From Parapristionchus giblindavisi (Eukaryota; Nematoda; Chromadorea; Rhabditida; Diplogasteridae): a stretch of 64,000 bases of DNA. The position numbers and the translations under genes were made by a program. The stretch lies in assembly GCA_943737045.1 (NCBI GenBank), contig CALSFV010000047.1, positions 186,001 to 250,000 on the forward strand. The letters run 5' to 3'. This document shows, piece by piece, positions 20,659 to 31,002 of this stretch. Each line of letters begins with the position of its first letter. Within the stretch, counting starts at the first letter, position 1. The notes under the pieces were generated by a model. It made no database searches, was not told the DNA's origin, and saw nothing but the letters and a program-made list of their open reading frames with translations.

Positions 20659-21116
20659 GGGAGGATTCGAGTTATAAATATTTGTGGACGGATCTGTTAG
20701 TCTCCTCACTTGGAGGACGATGTCCACGGGGGCGAAATGCTCCCCGAGCTCTCCTCAAAATGGGAGAGCTCTGGATTGAACCGGAGAAAAGGAACCGAAT
20801 GCTTTTATAGGGGAATGGGGTGATATGAAATTGAAATTGGATTAGAATGATAGAGTATGGGAAAAGAGGAGAAAAAACTCTCATTTGATCATTCAATCAA
20901 TCATGATGCGGTTGGTTTTACCACAACCGAGGAAAGGATCGGTTATTACGCGAAATGATTAAAGAGTGATGAGGAATGAGAAATGACTAGAATTTATCTG
21001 TAATATGACCTGGGCCAGAAATCAAAGAAGTGCCAAAAATAATAATAATAATCGCATTTTCGAATTTATCTGAATTGAAACTAGTGCTGAATCGAACAAA
21101 GCATTACTCACCTCAT

Positions 21117-22106
21117 CGATGTCAATTCAAGTCGGTATATTACCAACTATTGATATTCTTATCAATGTACAATGTTTGCGTCATTCGATAGCGATGACAG
21201 TATTTTGAAAGAGTCTGTAAAGCATTCTTTGCTTACCACACGCGGATTTCGAGTACAGAACTATTTTATACCAGTAAAATATTGATTAGACTGGACGTGC
21301 TGAGGCTCCATACAAGCGGAACTTCTATCTTTAAAGTGCCCACGCGAAAGATAATAAACTGAAAAAGGAAAATCTAATTTAAAAAATCAATTCAACCCTT
21401 GATCGCACTCTCGTGTAACTCTTCACTAGTAATGTCTTGGTTTAAAAATTATTAACGCTTATGATATCCTGATGAATTGACAATTCCACTCATTTGGAGT
21501 GTTTTCAGATGTTGATTTATCGGTGTTAGCAATTGTTCTATTTCTCATTGGCTCAGTAGAAACCGTTCGGGAATTTAGGTCAATTAGGAGTAATCTCCAA
21601 TTGTTTCTTTCGGCCTTGACAATCGTGTGTGTTCGAAACACGAGCGAATTACATATTCCCGAACGGTGAGATAACTGTTCTAAATTGAGAACATTACGAG
21701 ATTCGTAGAAGCAAAAACGGTTTTGCCGTTCCTGAGAATTGTGAAAACTGTCACCTTGCAACTTACCCCTCTTGCACACTGTAAAATTATAATGAATTAT
21801 CACGATTTTTAGAACTGCTGCCAGTATTTTTCATTGTGAATTATTTAAGCTGGAAATCCTTTGAAAGTTCATTTCAACTTCTTATAAATTAGCGTTCTTT
21901 CTTATTTTCGGCATTCTCTCCTCAAAATAGCGCGCTCTCAAAATGTCGAAAACATGTTCTAAACGGTAATAGTACAGGGTCATTGAACAGTGCAATTCTT
22001 TTCTTTCAAGGGGCAAAAGACCTTGAGGGACAAATGGCCAATGACTTTTACTCTACTTTGAATACGCATTTGTTCCTATAAGGATAATGGAGAGAACTCT
22101 TTTGTG
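21117..22106. other. Upstream of B2, no further gene seen
   Basis: The first 130 bp are the conserved upstream region shared with A2. At 21566-21668 GTTCGGGAAT and ATTCCCGAAC form the ends of a short inverted repeat. The 114-codon minus-strand frame at 21459-21803 has no family resemblance and is not called. Confidence 0.45.
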
Positions 22107-22321
22107 AAAGGCACACCCGAGCTAACTTAAAAATATACATATATTATGAAAAATTAAGAGACCACACTGATTGTGCAAGTAGAATATTGGAAAAAAAAAC
22201 AGAAAAAAACGGCGTGACAAGCTTATGTGAAACTCCCCGCTCTTGCCACACTCTCTCGCTTTCTTCGTCTACGAGAGAGTATTGCCAATGCTGAGAGTAA
22301 AATTAGCTTGGGGTATGCCTT
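22107..22321. mobile_element. GAGAG-core MITE family, copy 3 (enlarged)
   Basis: Starts AAAGGCACACCCGAGCTAAC and ends AAAATTAGCTTGGGGTATGC. About 90 bp of extra AT-rich sequence (22130-22220) separates the left end from the core CTCTCTCGCTTTCTTCGTC...GAGAGAG. Confidence 0.8.
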
Positions 22322-23349
22322 GGACACTTATCTGGCCATATTCAGTTGACCATAGACATTAAGTACTTTGTACTAATTACTATTACCGTTGTCATCTTCG
22401 CTTCTGTGTAATTGTGTTCCATGAAATCTAAGCTGAGACGGAACATGGAAATGTGTCTAGCCAAGGTTTTCTATAGTGTAAACAAGGACAAGGAAAGTTA
22501 AGACATGGTCTGCCTTACAAATGATCTCTCATGTTTTCGAACAATACTAAAGAATAAAGATAATCTATTAAAATATTCATTTGCTTTTATAATAAAACTT
22601 AGATGAGTCTTGGCTACGTTTTACACCCATAATGTACGAAATTACAAAGAGAAACTTGAAATTTATTGGGAAAACCTAATAGATCAAAGTTATCATTTCT
22701 TACAGTATTCTTCTGTTTTTATCTACTAATTTCTGTAAAGGAAGTAGTCAGCACAGCTCTATGTTTTCTGTCAACACGTAAACTCATACTAACTTTAGAC
22801 TTTTTTGTGCAGTCAATTCGCCAAATTCCAGTTCGGTCCATCTCCACTTTCTCATCTCACAAAAACTGAAACTGCCTAAGCATCACAACAACTGCTTACA
22901 ACTGCTTAACTTTTCGCCTTTACCATTCTCTACCTCTACCCCTCCCTCTACCTCTACATATTTTCCGACCTTGGTAATAACCCTTAACTGATGAGTAGGA
23001 TGATTCGAATTTAGACCGAAATTCTCGGCTCTTGGTCACGGTACATGAGCTCGATCAACCCATCTCAGACAGTTCGGTATGCGCGGAAATGTGACCATAT
23101 ATGTTTCATTCATATTATCTTAATGAAAATTAAGTCACACAGATGATGTCGTAATATCATCAGGGCGAATTAAACTAGGCCTCATTAAAAATCATCCTTT
23201 GTGATATCATGACTTCAAGCGAATGCAACACCGTAACAGATAATATGGATATGTTTATGTTCATGTTGAAGATCATTTTGACATGTAAGCAAGTAAAAGC
23301 ACAGAGATGAAAGTGTGTGAGATTCTTTCTTCCTGAGAGATATGGCTTC
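22322..23349. other. Intergenic spacer downstream of collagen 1
   Basis: No gene seen. A pyrimidine-rich stretch of CTCTACC units lies at 22925-22965. The 3' UTR of collagen 1 falls in the last few hundred bases. Confidence 0.45.
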
Positions 23350-24367
23350 TTAATATCCGGGAGCGGTACGGGGAGGAGGGCAGTGGTCGCAAGATCCCTT
23401 GCCTCCGTTTCCTCCGTCGTTTCCGCGGGGTCCGGGAGCTCCGTTCTGTCCGGGGGCTCCATCGCGTCCAGGCTCTCCGGGTTGTCCGGGCTGTCCGTCG
23501 CGTCCAGGGTTTCCGGGGCGTCCATCGGGTCCAGCGGGTCCCTGAGGTCCGGGGGATCCGGGGGCTCCGGGGCGTCCAGCGGGAGAAGGCTGAGTGCGGA
23601 CGTTTCCGTCTCTTCCGGGGGCTCCGGGCTGTCCGTCGTTTCCGGGGGCTCCGGGCTGTCCGGGGGCTCCAGGTTGTCCACGTCCTCCGGGTCTTCCAGC
23701 GGCTCCGAGGTCTCCGGGGGCTCCAGGGGCTCCATCGGGTCCCTTGGGTCCGGGAGATCCGGGGGCTCCGGGAGGTCCAGCGGGGCAGTCGAAGCAGAAG
23801 TCCTCAGGGCGGGGTTGCTGGTGTCCATCGGTGGCGTCCTGTCCGGGAGCTCCAGCATCTCCGGGCTGTCCGTCGTTTCCGGGGAATCCGTCCTGTCCGG
23901 GAGGTCCGGCGGGTCCAGCAGCTCCAACTCCGCATGAGCAGCAGGTGGAAGCGACCTGTCTCTTGTTACGGCTCATCTCGGCAGAACGGAGAGAGTCAAG
24001 CTGAAAATGAAAATGGTCAACCATGGGCAAAACCGAAAATCGAGTATAAAGTGGGTAAGAAGAACTTACTCTGGTGAACTCTCCCTTGAGGGAATCAGCA
24101 CGGGTGCGGCAGAAGGAGAGCTCGTCCTGGAGGGAAGATTGGACGTTCTGAAAGGGACCTAGTATTAAAATCAGAACTTAAGGGGACTTAGTATTATGAT
24201 ACTTTAATTAGGGTAAGCGGCTTAAGTCATTTTAGTCAGAAGCCTACCTGCATGTACATGCAGAGCATGGGTACGGCAACGATGGCCGTAAGAGTGGCGA
24301 CGGTGGAGACAGCCACTCCGAAGAAGGCGAACTTCTTCACGTTCTCAACCTCTACGTCAGTCTTCAT
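23350..24367 (-). CDS. Cuticle collagen 1 (282 aa, mosaic)
   Basis: Secreted structural collagen of the nematode cuticle. Exons: 24248-24367, 24070-24147 and 23350-24000. Exon 1 ([20 protein letters not shown]...) carries the N-terminal membrane anchor, roughly residues 13-39. Exon 2 has the CRTRA region. Exon 3 has the subtilisin-type site RNKR, CCSCG, a short Gly-X-Y block, CFDCPAG, two longer Gly-X-Y blocks parted by [10 protein letters not shown], and [13 protein letters not shown]. The ATG follows TCTAG|GT, an acceptor position suited to spliced-leader addition. Exon 1 and the C-terminal Gly-X-Y blocks resemble collagens 5 and 7, the start of exon 3 ([15 protein letters not shown]) resembles 2-4, and [10 protein letters not shown] is shared with 6/8/9. 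A TATA box lies about 115 bp upstream of the ATG. Confidence 0.95.
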
Positions 24368-24479
24368 ACCTAGAATTGGGAATTTGAGGAATGTTTAGAA
24401 GAATTTAAGACACTCAGATCAAATGGGTCAAATGAGCAAATATGAACGGGTCGATGTCTCTAAGTGTTCACTCGATGCC

Positions 24480-24486
24480 TTTTATA
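24480..24486 (-). promoter_or_regulatory. TATA box of collagen 1
   Basis: TATAAAA on the minus strand, 113 bp upstream of the ATG at 24367. A long purine-rich tract follows further upstream (24560-24715). Confidence 0.7.
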
Positions 24487-24559
24487 CACGGCCCATGATT
24501 GACAGAACTGCACCCGATACTCAGAGTTTCTGTTAGAATCGAAATAGTATGGGAAAGAT

Positions 24560-24715
24560 GAAGAGTCAGAGAAGCAGAGGAGTAATAGAGATTGAGAGAA
24601 ATCGGGAGAGTGTCGAGTCAAGAGAGATAGCGGCGGGAGCGGAGGGAGAGGCAGAGGGAGAGAGGGAGAGGTACATAGGGGGAGTAGGAGAGGCAGAGGT
24701 AGAGGGAAGGGTTGA
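24560..24715. repeat. Purine-rich (GA) tract upstream of collagen 1
   Basis: GAGAGG, GGGAGA and GGCAGAGG words run almost without pyrimidines on the plus strand; on the gene's sense strand this is CTCTACC-like. Similar tracts flank collagens 7, 8 and 9. It may be a GAGA-type promoter element or simple sequence. Confidence 0.5.
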
Positions 24716-25429
24716 CCTTCGAATGATACTTTCGGCTCTTCGAAAACTCGAGAAGAATGATTTCAAGAATGTGATGAACTGATAACGCGTCAGTATTGTT
24801 CGTTCAGTATTTTTTAAAGATCAAATGTTCGACATTTTTCAAATTCTATAAGTTTCATTTCAGTTTTACAGACAATTTTGGTAAACATTCCCCTATGGCC
24901 ACATCCTCATTGTGTCCGAGAGAGAGGTGTCAGAGTAGAGAGTTTTATTAACTTCTTGGATGCGAATAGCTCCTGGTAAAATCGACGCACTCTCCAATTA
25001 AATATTGTTGGACATGGAGAAGACGTTCAAATGGTTGCGTTGTATTTAAGAGTTCCCATGATCTGCTTGTCAGTTTAATGTACCACTTCAACATTTCCGT
25101 GTATTTCTCTCATTTAACAAGTACTTCACATATATTTGCCAGGAATAAAGAGACAGTAATACAAAATTGTGATAATTTTCCATGAACATATAGTATTTAT
25201 GTGTTTTTGTGAGTATGTTTTTAAAGTTGAACATGTTTATTACGAATAAATCCTAATTGAAATTGCCGCCATCGAAAACACTTCTAGGAACCAATAATTT
25301 ATTCACTTGCTGTCGCACCTGTCACGGGTGTATCAAATAAATAAAAAAATAAATTCAAGCGTCACACCAGTTCTCGCTGGTATGTAGATTGGAATGACAA
25401 AGACAGTGTGTGAAATGTGAAAATTTGAA
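24716..25429. other. Intergenic spacer, nothing recognised
   Basis: AT-rich spacer without ORFs of interest. Confidence 0.5.
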
Positions 25430-25597
25430 ACGATGGGTCAACTTCGGCCTCCAGGTCTCCAGGTCAACTTCGATGGCGAGATGAGTTCAAGAGGATTAGT
25501 GCACACTGGTGATCACTACCAGTGCAGGAATTGAAGAATGGCCCTGCCTTCATCTAGTATAATACTTGATATGAATAAATTGATTGATTGATTGATT
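25430..25597 (+). mobile_element. RTE-like non-LTR retrotransposon, 3' end fragment
   Basis: GAGATGAGTTCAAGAGG, ACTACCAGTGCAGGAATTGA and CTTCATCTAGTATAATACTT match the fragment at 46772-46972. In the frame used there this reads as DEFKR...VQELKNGPAFI. The copy ends in ATTGATTGATTGATTGATT, the short tandem tail usual for such elements. Confidence 0.7.
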
Positions 25598-26049
25598 CAT
25601 GAAAAAGCATGACAAATGTAATCTTTGATATCAGGAACACTTCCTTTAAGTACTGTCTAAGTACATAAGTAACCAGAATTACAAATCTCCTTTTTAAAAA
25701 TCAAAAATATCAAAATGAAGTGGATCTCTGATTTCGCTTTTCCCAGGGTTCATTTCTTTTCAATTCTTTTTAGCACTTAGATCGTCAACGAGTGCTCTAC
25801 TCTCTATCTAGCTTCCTCTGTCTATGTCCTTTTCACACTCCCTGACCTTCTCTACTTTCCCCAAATAGTTTTAGCTCCCGTCAAAACTCGCTAGAGTTAT
25901 AAAGTGAGATACTTATGAAAGTGTTAGAAAGAGTGCAAGCCATCAAAAATCTTTTCCGACCCAAGAAAACATTATTATTAACAACCATTATTATCAATTT
26001 TTAAGATGAATAAATGATAATTTCGATTTGTGTTGTTCATACGCTCCGT
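25598..26049. other. Intergenic spacer, nothing recognised
   Basis: AT-rich, no coding exon or repeat recognised. Confidence 0.5.
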
Positions 26050-26169
26050 ATAAAGCGAAACCTAAAGCAAATTTGAAACTCTTCGCTCTGGCCACACTCT
26101 CTCGCTTTTTTGTCTACGAGGGGGTATTGTCAATGCGGAGAGTAAAATTAGCCTGCGGTGTGCATTTAA
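26050..26169. mobile_element. GAGAG-core MITE family, copy 4
   Basis: Core CACACTCTCTCGCTTTTTTG...GAGGGGGTATTG with flanking GAAACTCTTCGCTC and GCGGAGAGTAAAATTAGCC; ends at GTGTGCATTTAA. Confidence 0.8.
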
Positions 26170-26308
26170 TGGATTATTCTCATTATCCAATCACATTACA
26201 TTATTTACAATGTTTTTTAGTCCTGTCAAATATCGTCTAAAACTCTATTTATCCAAGATCAACTGTAGATGCAATGAAATAGCTGGATCTGCAGTGTGAG
26301 TATTGAGT

Positions 26309-26822
26309 ATTGTCCGTATAAAATACACTTGTTTATTTAGTACGAGAGTAACCAGCCACAGTCACGCTGTGGTTCTATGTTTGGAGAAAGAGCGCACAAG
26401 TGAGATAGTACGTAGATCAGAGAGAGCGAGGAAGGAAGGGAGGAAAAAGTGGGGGGAGGGGATCGATGGAATATTTCTCTGTCTAGCAGCAAATGGCAAG
26501 GCAATTATTATAGAATTAAAACTGTCCGAACAATACAAATTCCGCTATTTGCCGCGCAATATTCAGACTCCGTCCACTTCTTCGCGCGACTTACCATTTT
26601 CTCTAGTTTTATCGAATTTTATGGCGTTTCCTCATCATTTCACAGGACTTTCAATAAAAATAAAATTATATGCATTGAAAAAACGTTCGAAAAAACCTTC
26701 CGAAAATTTGGAGTGCGTTTTTCTCAACGGTGGAGAAGTTTACTATATTCGTCATTTGGCGCGGTGTGTGCAAAACTTTTGTAATTCTATAATACGCGCT
26801 TTACATTTTATACGGACACTAT
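26309..26822. mobile_element. MITE with CCGTATAAAA ends, copy 1, nested insertion inside
   Basis: Ends ATTGTCCGTATAAAATACAC and ACATTTTATACGGACACTAT are inverted. A shorter copy at 54774-54991 shares the interior (TACGAGAGTA, AGATAGTAC, GGATCAGAGAG, TCTGT-TAGCAGCA) but lacks 26510-26791. That internal segment has its own inverted ends (TATAGAATT, AATTCTATA), so it is a second MITE inserted into the first. Confidence 0.8.
26510..26791. mobile_element. Nested MITE with TATAGAATT ends
   Basis: Begins TATAGAATTAAAA and ends TTTTGTAATTCTATA. Its absence from the copy at 54774-54991 marks the insertion site within AATTAT|ATACG. Confidence 0.7.
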
Positions 26823-26952
26823 CGTCACATACGATCTCTTGAAGTCTCTCATACAATAATATAAAATGATATAAAATATAAAATTATTAATTATTTTTAG
26901 ACAAACAAAAAGACTCGCATCATAGGTTATGCATGCATAGCACTTTTAGAAA

Positions 26953-27444
26953 TATCGTACATCGAAAAATTATTGGATCATGATTCGTTTGAACCATTCT
27001 GAATGGTTCTAGCGAATCAAAGGCGATTATGACCGAATGAGGCATTTTTGTTCTTATTCTTTCTTTTCATTGTTTTTTATTTTACTCTAATCTAGTTAGT
27101 CCGCGAGAATCATGATAAAATAATGCGTTTTCATAAAATCATGGTGATTCGTAAATGAATAAATCGTTCCGAAGATTTCAAATTAGGATGGACTATTTCG
27201 GACTATTTCCCGGTTTGGCCCTCGGCTCTGCGTTTCCTTTGAATTATGTTTTAACATAAGTTTGCGAAAACGCAATATTTTGGCATGATTCTCGCGGACT
27301 AACTAGATTAGAGTGAAATAAAAACTATGAAAAGAAAGAATAAGAACAAAAATGTCATATTCTGTCATTTCGGCCTTTGATTCGCTAGAACCATTTAGAA
27401 TGGTTCAAACGAATCATGATCCAATAATTTTTCGATGTACGATA
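26953..27444. mobile_element. Foldback element with 165-bp arms
   Basis: The left arm (TATCGTACATCGAAAAATTA to GACTAACTAGATT-type sequence) is mirrored almost exactly by the right arm ending TTTTTCGATGTACGATA. Both arms contain GAACCATTCTGAATGGTTC-like mini-palindromes. The centre holds unrelated AT-rich DNA. No ORF. Confidence 0.88.
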
Positions 27445-27769
27445 CTATGACACATATTCCAAATTCTATGCTTTTCGCAACCATCTCATATTTTCTTTGG
27501 ACCAATTTTTCTTGATAATTAATCGCTCAGCTTTAATTGCACCAGTTGTTCAAAAATCTCAAAATCTGTGAAGTAGCGCCCTACTGCAATAGCAGCCGGT
27601 GATATTCTTCAGTATCTGTAATCGCTATATATGGATCCTTGAATGTTTCCCATCACAAACTATTTTTTTCTTCTTTACCAACTATTTAGATGGAGTTCTG
27701 CTCTTTATTGTTTGAGCAAATTGAGAATTAGTCGCAATTTGTGTTAGATATGCATAAGATTAAAGTCAT
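27445..27769. other. Spacer, nothing recognised
   Basis: AT-rich spacer between two mobile elements. Confidence 0.5.
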
Positions 27770-27890
27770 ACTCCAAGCTTATTTTACTCTCCGCATTGAC
27801 TCTCGCATACTCTCTCGTATTCAAACAAAGCGAGAGAGTGTGATCAGAGCGGAGAGTTTCAAATTATGATAGTCTGGGGTGTCGCTTTAA
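27770..27890. mobile_element. GAGAG-core MITE family, copy 5
   Basis: Begins TTAAAGTCATACTCCAAGCT and ends GGGGTGTCGCTTTAA, with core ACTCTCTCGTATTC...AAGCGAGAGAGTG. Its last TTAA overlaps the left end of the large palindrome, suggesting that the palindrome used this TTAA as its target. Confidence 0.85.
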
Positions 27891-30109
27891 GAGACCGGCT
27901 CGGTAAGACTCGAGCATGGTCCGGACATTCGCGAGGACTTTCGATCTGGCCCTCAATACTTTCATCATAGACACATACCGGGGGGAGACCGATGAAAGTT
28001 ATAGTGAAAATGCCCTTACGCTCAAACCCGGCTCACATATGTCGCATAAAATAAAAAATTGAAAAATTCATAACTTTTCAATCGCGATAGCTAGGACTTT
28101 TATTTCTTTTTATTGGTGAATAACATGTCATGCACTCTTACAAACACAGTTGAGCAGTAATATCATGTCGTTCTGGATATGTTTTTTCGTGTATGATTTT
28201 CCGATTTTTCCTCTTCCATCCTCGTTGAAGAGAGACGGCAAGCATTGACATAGTACATATTGTAGCCCTGACACTTCTGTACATGATGGTCACATTCCCT
28301 TGGAAATCCAACTTTTCTGAAGCATCGAGAATTGCAACTGAATGTGAGATATGTGTAATTTGTAAAAATCGAAAATTAAATTTCTTGTAAATCGCAAGAG
28401 TAGTAGGTAGCTTTATTATGTCATTTTACTTGTAGTGATGTGCCTACACAGAAAAAATATACTAGTAGACTCAGACTAAATTTTTAAAAATTTTTAAAAA
28501 TAATTATTTTATTTTTATTTTTTTCAACCCTGACATTGAGTCGACCGTCAAGGCAAGTTGATTCATAGGGCGGATGGTAGCTGATGCATGTCCGTTTGCG
28601 AAAACAACTGCCACGAAAAGAATCGTCGTTTCGCAGATCTAGAATTTATTTTTTTAATTATCAAACTTGAATATTTATATGTTTCTTTCACATAAATCGG
28701 TTGGAAGGTGGCGTATGGCAACCAAAGCTGTACCATTGTTATCAGTAGGAGTGTACTGTACTGCACTACCGTAACCGTCAGGAATCACGAACTAACTTTT
28801 TTTCAGTCGACCCATGATTCACAACCATGACCCCGGGTTCATGGTTGAGAATAGCTGAGGTCGAAAAATTCATGATGATCCCAGACCAAATACTATTTGG
28901 CAATATATCAACAGTGAGCCAACTTCTAGTTTTCTGGATACCGTAACCCAAAATACAGTAATCTAGTTACCGTACCCTATAATAATGTGGTGAAATTCTC
29001 GGAAAATTCAAGTGCGTGCCTTACAATTACTGTAGTTTGGGTTACGGTATCCAGAAAACTAGAAGTTGTCTCACTGTTGATATATTGCCAAATAGTATTT
29101 GGTCTGGGATCATCATGAATTTTTCGACCTCAGCTATTCTCAACCATGAACCCCGGGTCATGGTTGAGAATCATGGGTCGACTGAAAAAAAATCAGTTCG
29201 CGATTCCTGACGATTATGGTATTCAAGTACAGTTCACTCCCACTGATAACAATGGTACAGCTTTGGTTGCCATACGCCACCTTCCAACCGATTTATGTGA
29301 AAGAAACATGTATTTTTTCAAGTTTGATAATTAAAAAAATAAATTCTAGATCTGCGAAACGACGATTCTTTTCGTGGCAGTTGTTTTCGCAAACGGACAT
29401 GCATCAGCTACCATCCGCCCTATGAATCAACTTGCCTTGACGGTCGACTCAATGTCAGGGTTGAAAAAAATAAAAATAAAATAATTATTTTTAAAATTTT
29501 TAAAAAATGTAGTCTGAGTCTACTAGTATATTTTTTCTGTGTAGGCACATCACTACAAGTAAAATGACATAATAAAGCTACCTACTACTCTTGCGATTTA
29601 CAAGAAATTTAATTTTCGATTTTTACAAATTACACATATCTCACATTCAGTTGCAATTCTCGATGCTTCAGAAAAGTTGGATTTCCAAGGGAATGTGACC
29701 ATCATGTACAGAAGTGTCAGGGCTACAATTTGTACTATGTCAATGCTTGCCGTCTCTCTTCAACGAGGATGGAAGAGGAAAAATCGGAAAATCATACACG
29801 AAAAAACATATCCAGAACGACATGATATTACTGCTCAACTGTGTTTGTAAGAGTGCATGACATGTTATTCACCAATAAAAAGAAATGAAAGTCCTAGCTA
29901 TCGCGATTGAAAAGTTATGAATTTTTCAATTTTTTATTTTATGCGACATATGTGAGCCGGGTTTGAGCCTAAGGGCATTTTCACTATAACTTTCATCGGT
30001 CTCCCCCGGTATGTGTCTATGATGAAAGTATTGAGGGCCAGATCGAAAGTCCTCGCGAATGTCCGGCAGAGGGTCAAAATGCTCGAGTCTTACCGAGCCG
30101 GTCTCTTAA
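27887..30109. mobile_element. 2.2-kb near-perfect palindrome (foldback element)
   Basis: TTAAGAGACCGGCTCGGTAA at the left edge is mirrored at the right edge, and the arms stay almost identical inward for about 1,070 bp to a centre near 28990. The few differences include CATGGTCC against CATTTTGACCCTCTG near 27930/30080. Inner arms contain TTCTGGATACCGTAACCC and a nested inverted pair around CATGGTTGAGAAT. Arm sequence is shared with the foldback at 6051-7658. Frames such as 28563-28766 and 29216-29425 are mirror images of the same arm and resemble no family. Confidence 0.92.
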
Positions 30110-30877
30110 TAAGATTACATAGAGTATGATCATGTTGAGCAAAGAAGAAGGAGAAAAAAAGAATCATTCAGGATGATGTTCATCTTGTTTAGATTAACCT
30201 TTACGTCAGTCATTTTTTAATAGTTTAAAAACACTTGATCGTTGTTTACTAGTCTATATCGTTCCTTCATAAACTTACAAGCACAGCTCATTTCAAATCT
30301 TGCAATTTCATTCACTATCTAATTGATTGTGAAAGCTCGAGTACAAACCAGAGTGCGAGCGACTGGAAAACTTTGAACCAAAGGCAGTGTATTTAGATCA
30401 TCCTTGATAATGACCAACAACCAGGGTCAACTAGGAAAGACAGCGACCGCTGGTGAATGGTGGAACCAAATACCGAGGAATGGCTAAACAAATAAAAAAG
30501 TAATAACCACTCGCACGAAGATCAGAAAAGATATACATAGAAGTTCAGAAATCAGAGAAAGACATGAGGAATGAAGACCTAGACATAAAGATACAATATA
30601 GATAGATATAGATAGAGTTCATACAATTGACCTCTCACTGATTCTATTTTAGATCACAGGAAACAGTACAATTTACCAATAATATGTATTTAAAGGCAAC
30701 ATTCATCATGCTGAAAAGTGAGAGAAGATAAGAGAATATGCTAATTTATTCTGTCAGTGATGCTTGATCAGATACAAGATTTTTTAGATATTAAACTATT
30801 GCCAGAGCGAACTAATGATTCCTCCGATTGTAATACTCTCTCTCTATCGTCCGAAAAAAGGTTCACTCAACTATCGA
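30110..30877. other. Spacer upstream of collagen 2
   Basis: No gene seen. A GATAGATATAGATAGA run lies at 30600. The last 50 bp (CTCTCTATCGTCCGAAAAAAGG) are shared in inverted orientation with the collagen 3 promoter. Confidence 0.5.
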
Positions 30878-30884
30878 TATAAAA
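30878..30884 (+). promoter_or_regulatory. TATA box of collagen 2
   Basis: TATAAAA, 119 bp upstream of the ATG at 31003. It is preceded by a TCGTCCGAAAAAAGGTTCAC block that recurs upstream of collagens 3 and 4, a candidate shared stage-specific element (inference). Confidence 0.75.
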
Positions 30885-31002
30885 GGACGATGAAGCTATG
30901 AGAACATCACACTCAACTTCACCTCCCTTTATTAACCACTCCTCAGTCACTGTTCTTAAGAAACTATTCATCAGTATTAATCATTTCGTTAATTACAGTG
31001 GC

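Larger units (their letters stand above)
20110..21116 (-). pseudogene. Copy B2 of the small gene A2, interrupted
   Basis: Blocks matching A2 appear on the minus strand: ATGAG|GTGAGT (21106-21116), AAIFVIESKRSTRKTFAKLR (about 20490-20430), and NRLTIAPLPQTTLPKEERS (about 20225-20165), ending at a stop at 20110. A 186-bp insertion (20230-20415) sits between the last two blocks, and the start of exon 2 is not recognisable. The downstream tail (FFLNNKISDEFLRYARI) differs from A2. It could still be a diverged gene in which the insert is spliced out, but no consensus splice sites frame it. Confidence 0.55.

Noticed and set aside
21459..21803. 114-codon minus-strand ORF as a gene
   Set aside because: No resemblance to a family, no splice or promoter signals, and a short inverted repeat lies inside it.
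23317..23937. Antisense Ser/Gly-rich and Pro/Glu-rich ORFs over every collagen exon 3
   Set aside because: GGA/CCN codon bias in Gly-X-Y keeps the other frames free of stops; the sense frame has spliced N-terminal exons and conserved domains.
28563..29425. Two similar 67-69 codon ORFs as a conserved small protein
   Set aside because: They are the two arms of one palindrome read in opposite directions.
30898..31002. N-terminal extension of collagen 2 (and the matching one in collagen 3) from an upstream in-frame ATG
   Set aside because: That ATG lies about 14 bp after the TATA box, so it probably precedes transcription start, and an acceptor AG directly before the internal ATG indicates trans-splicing.
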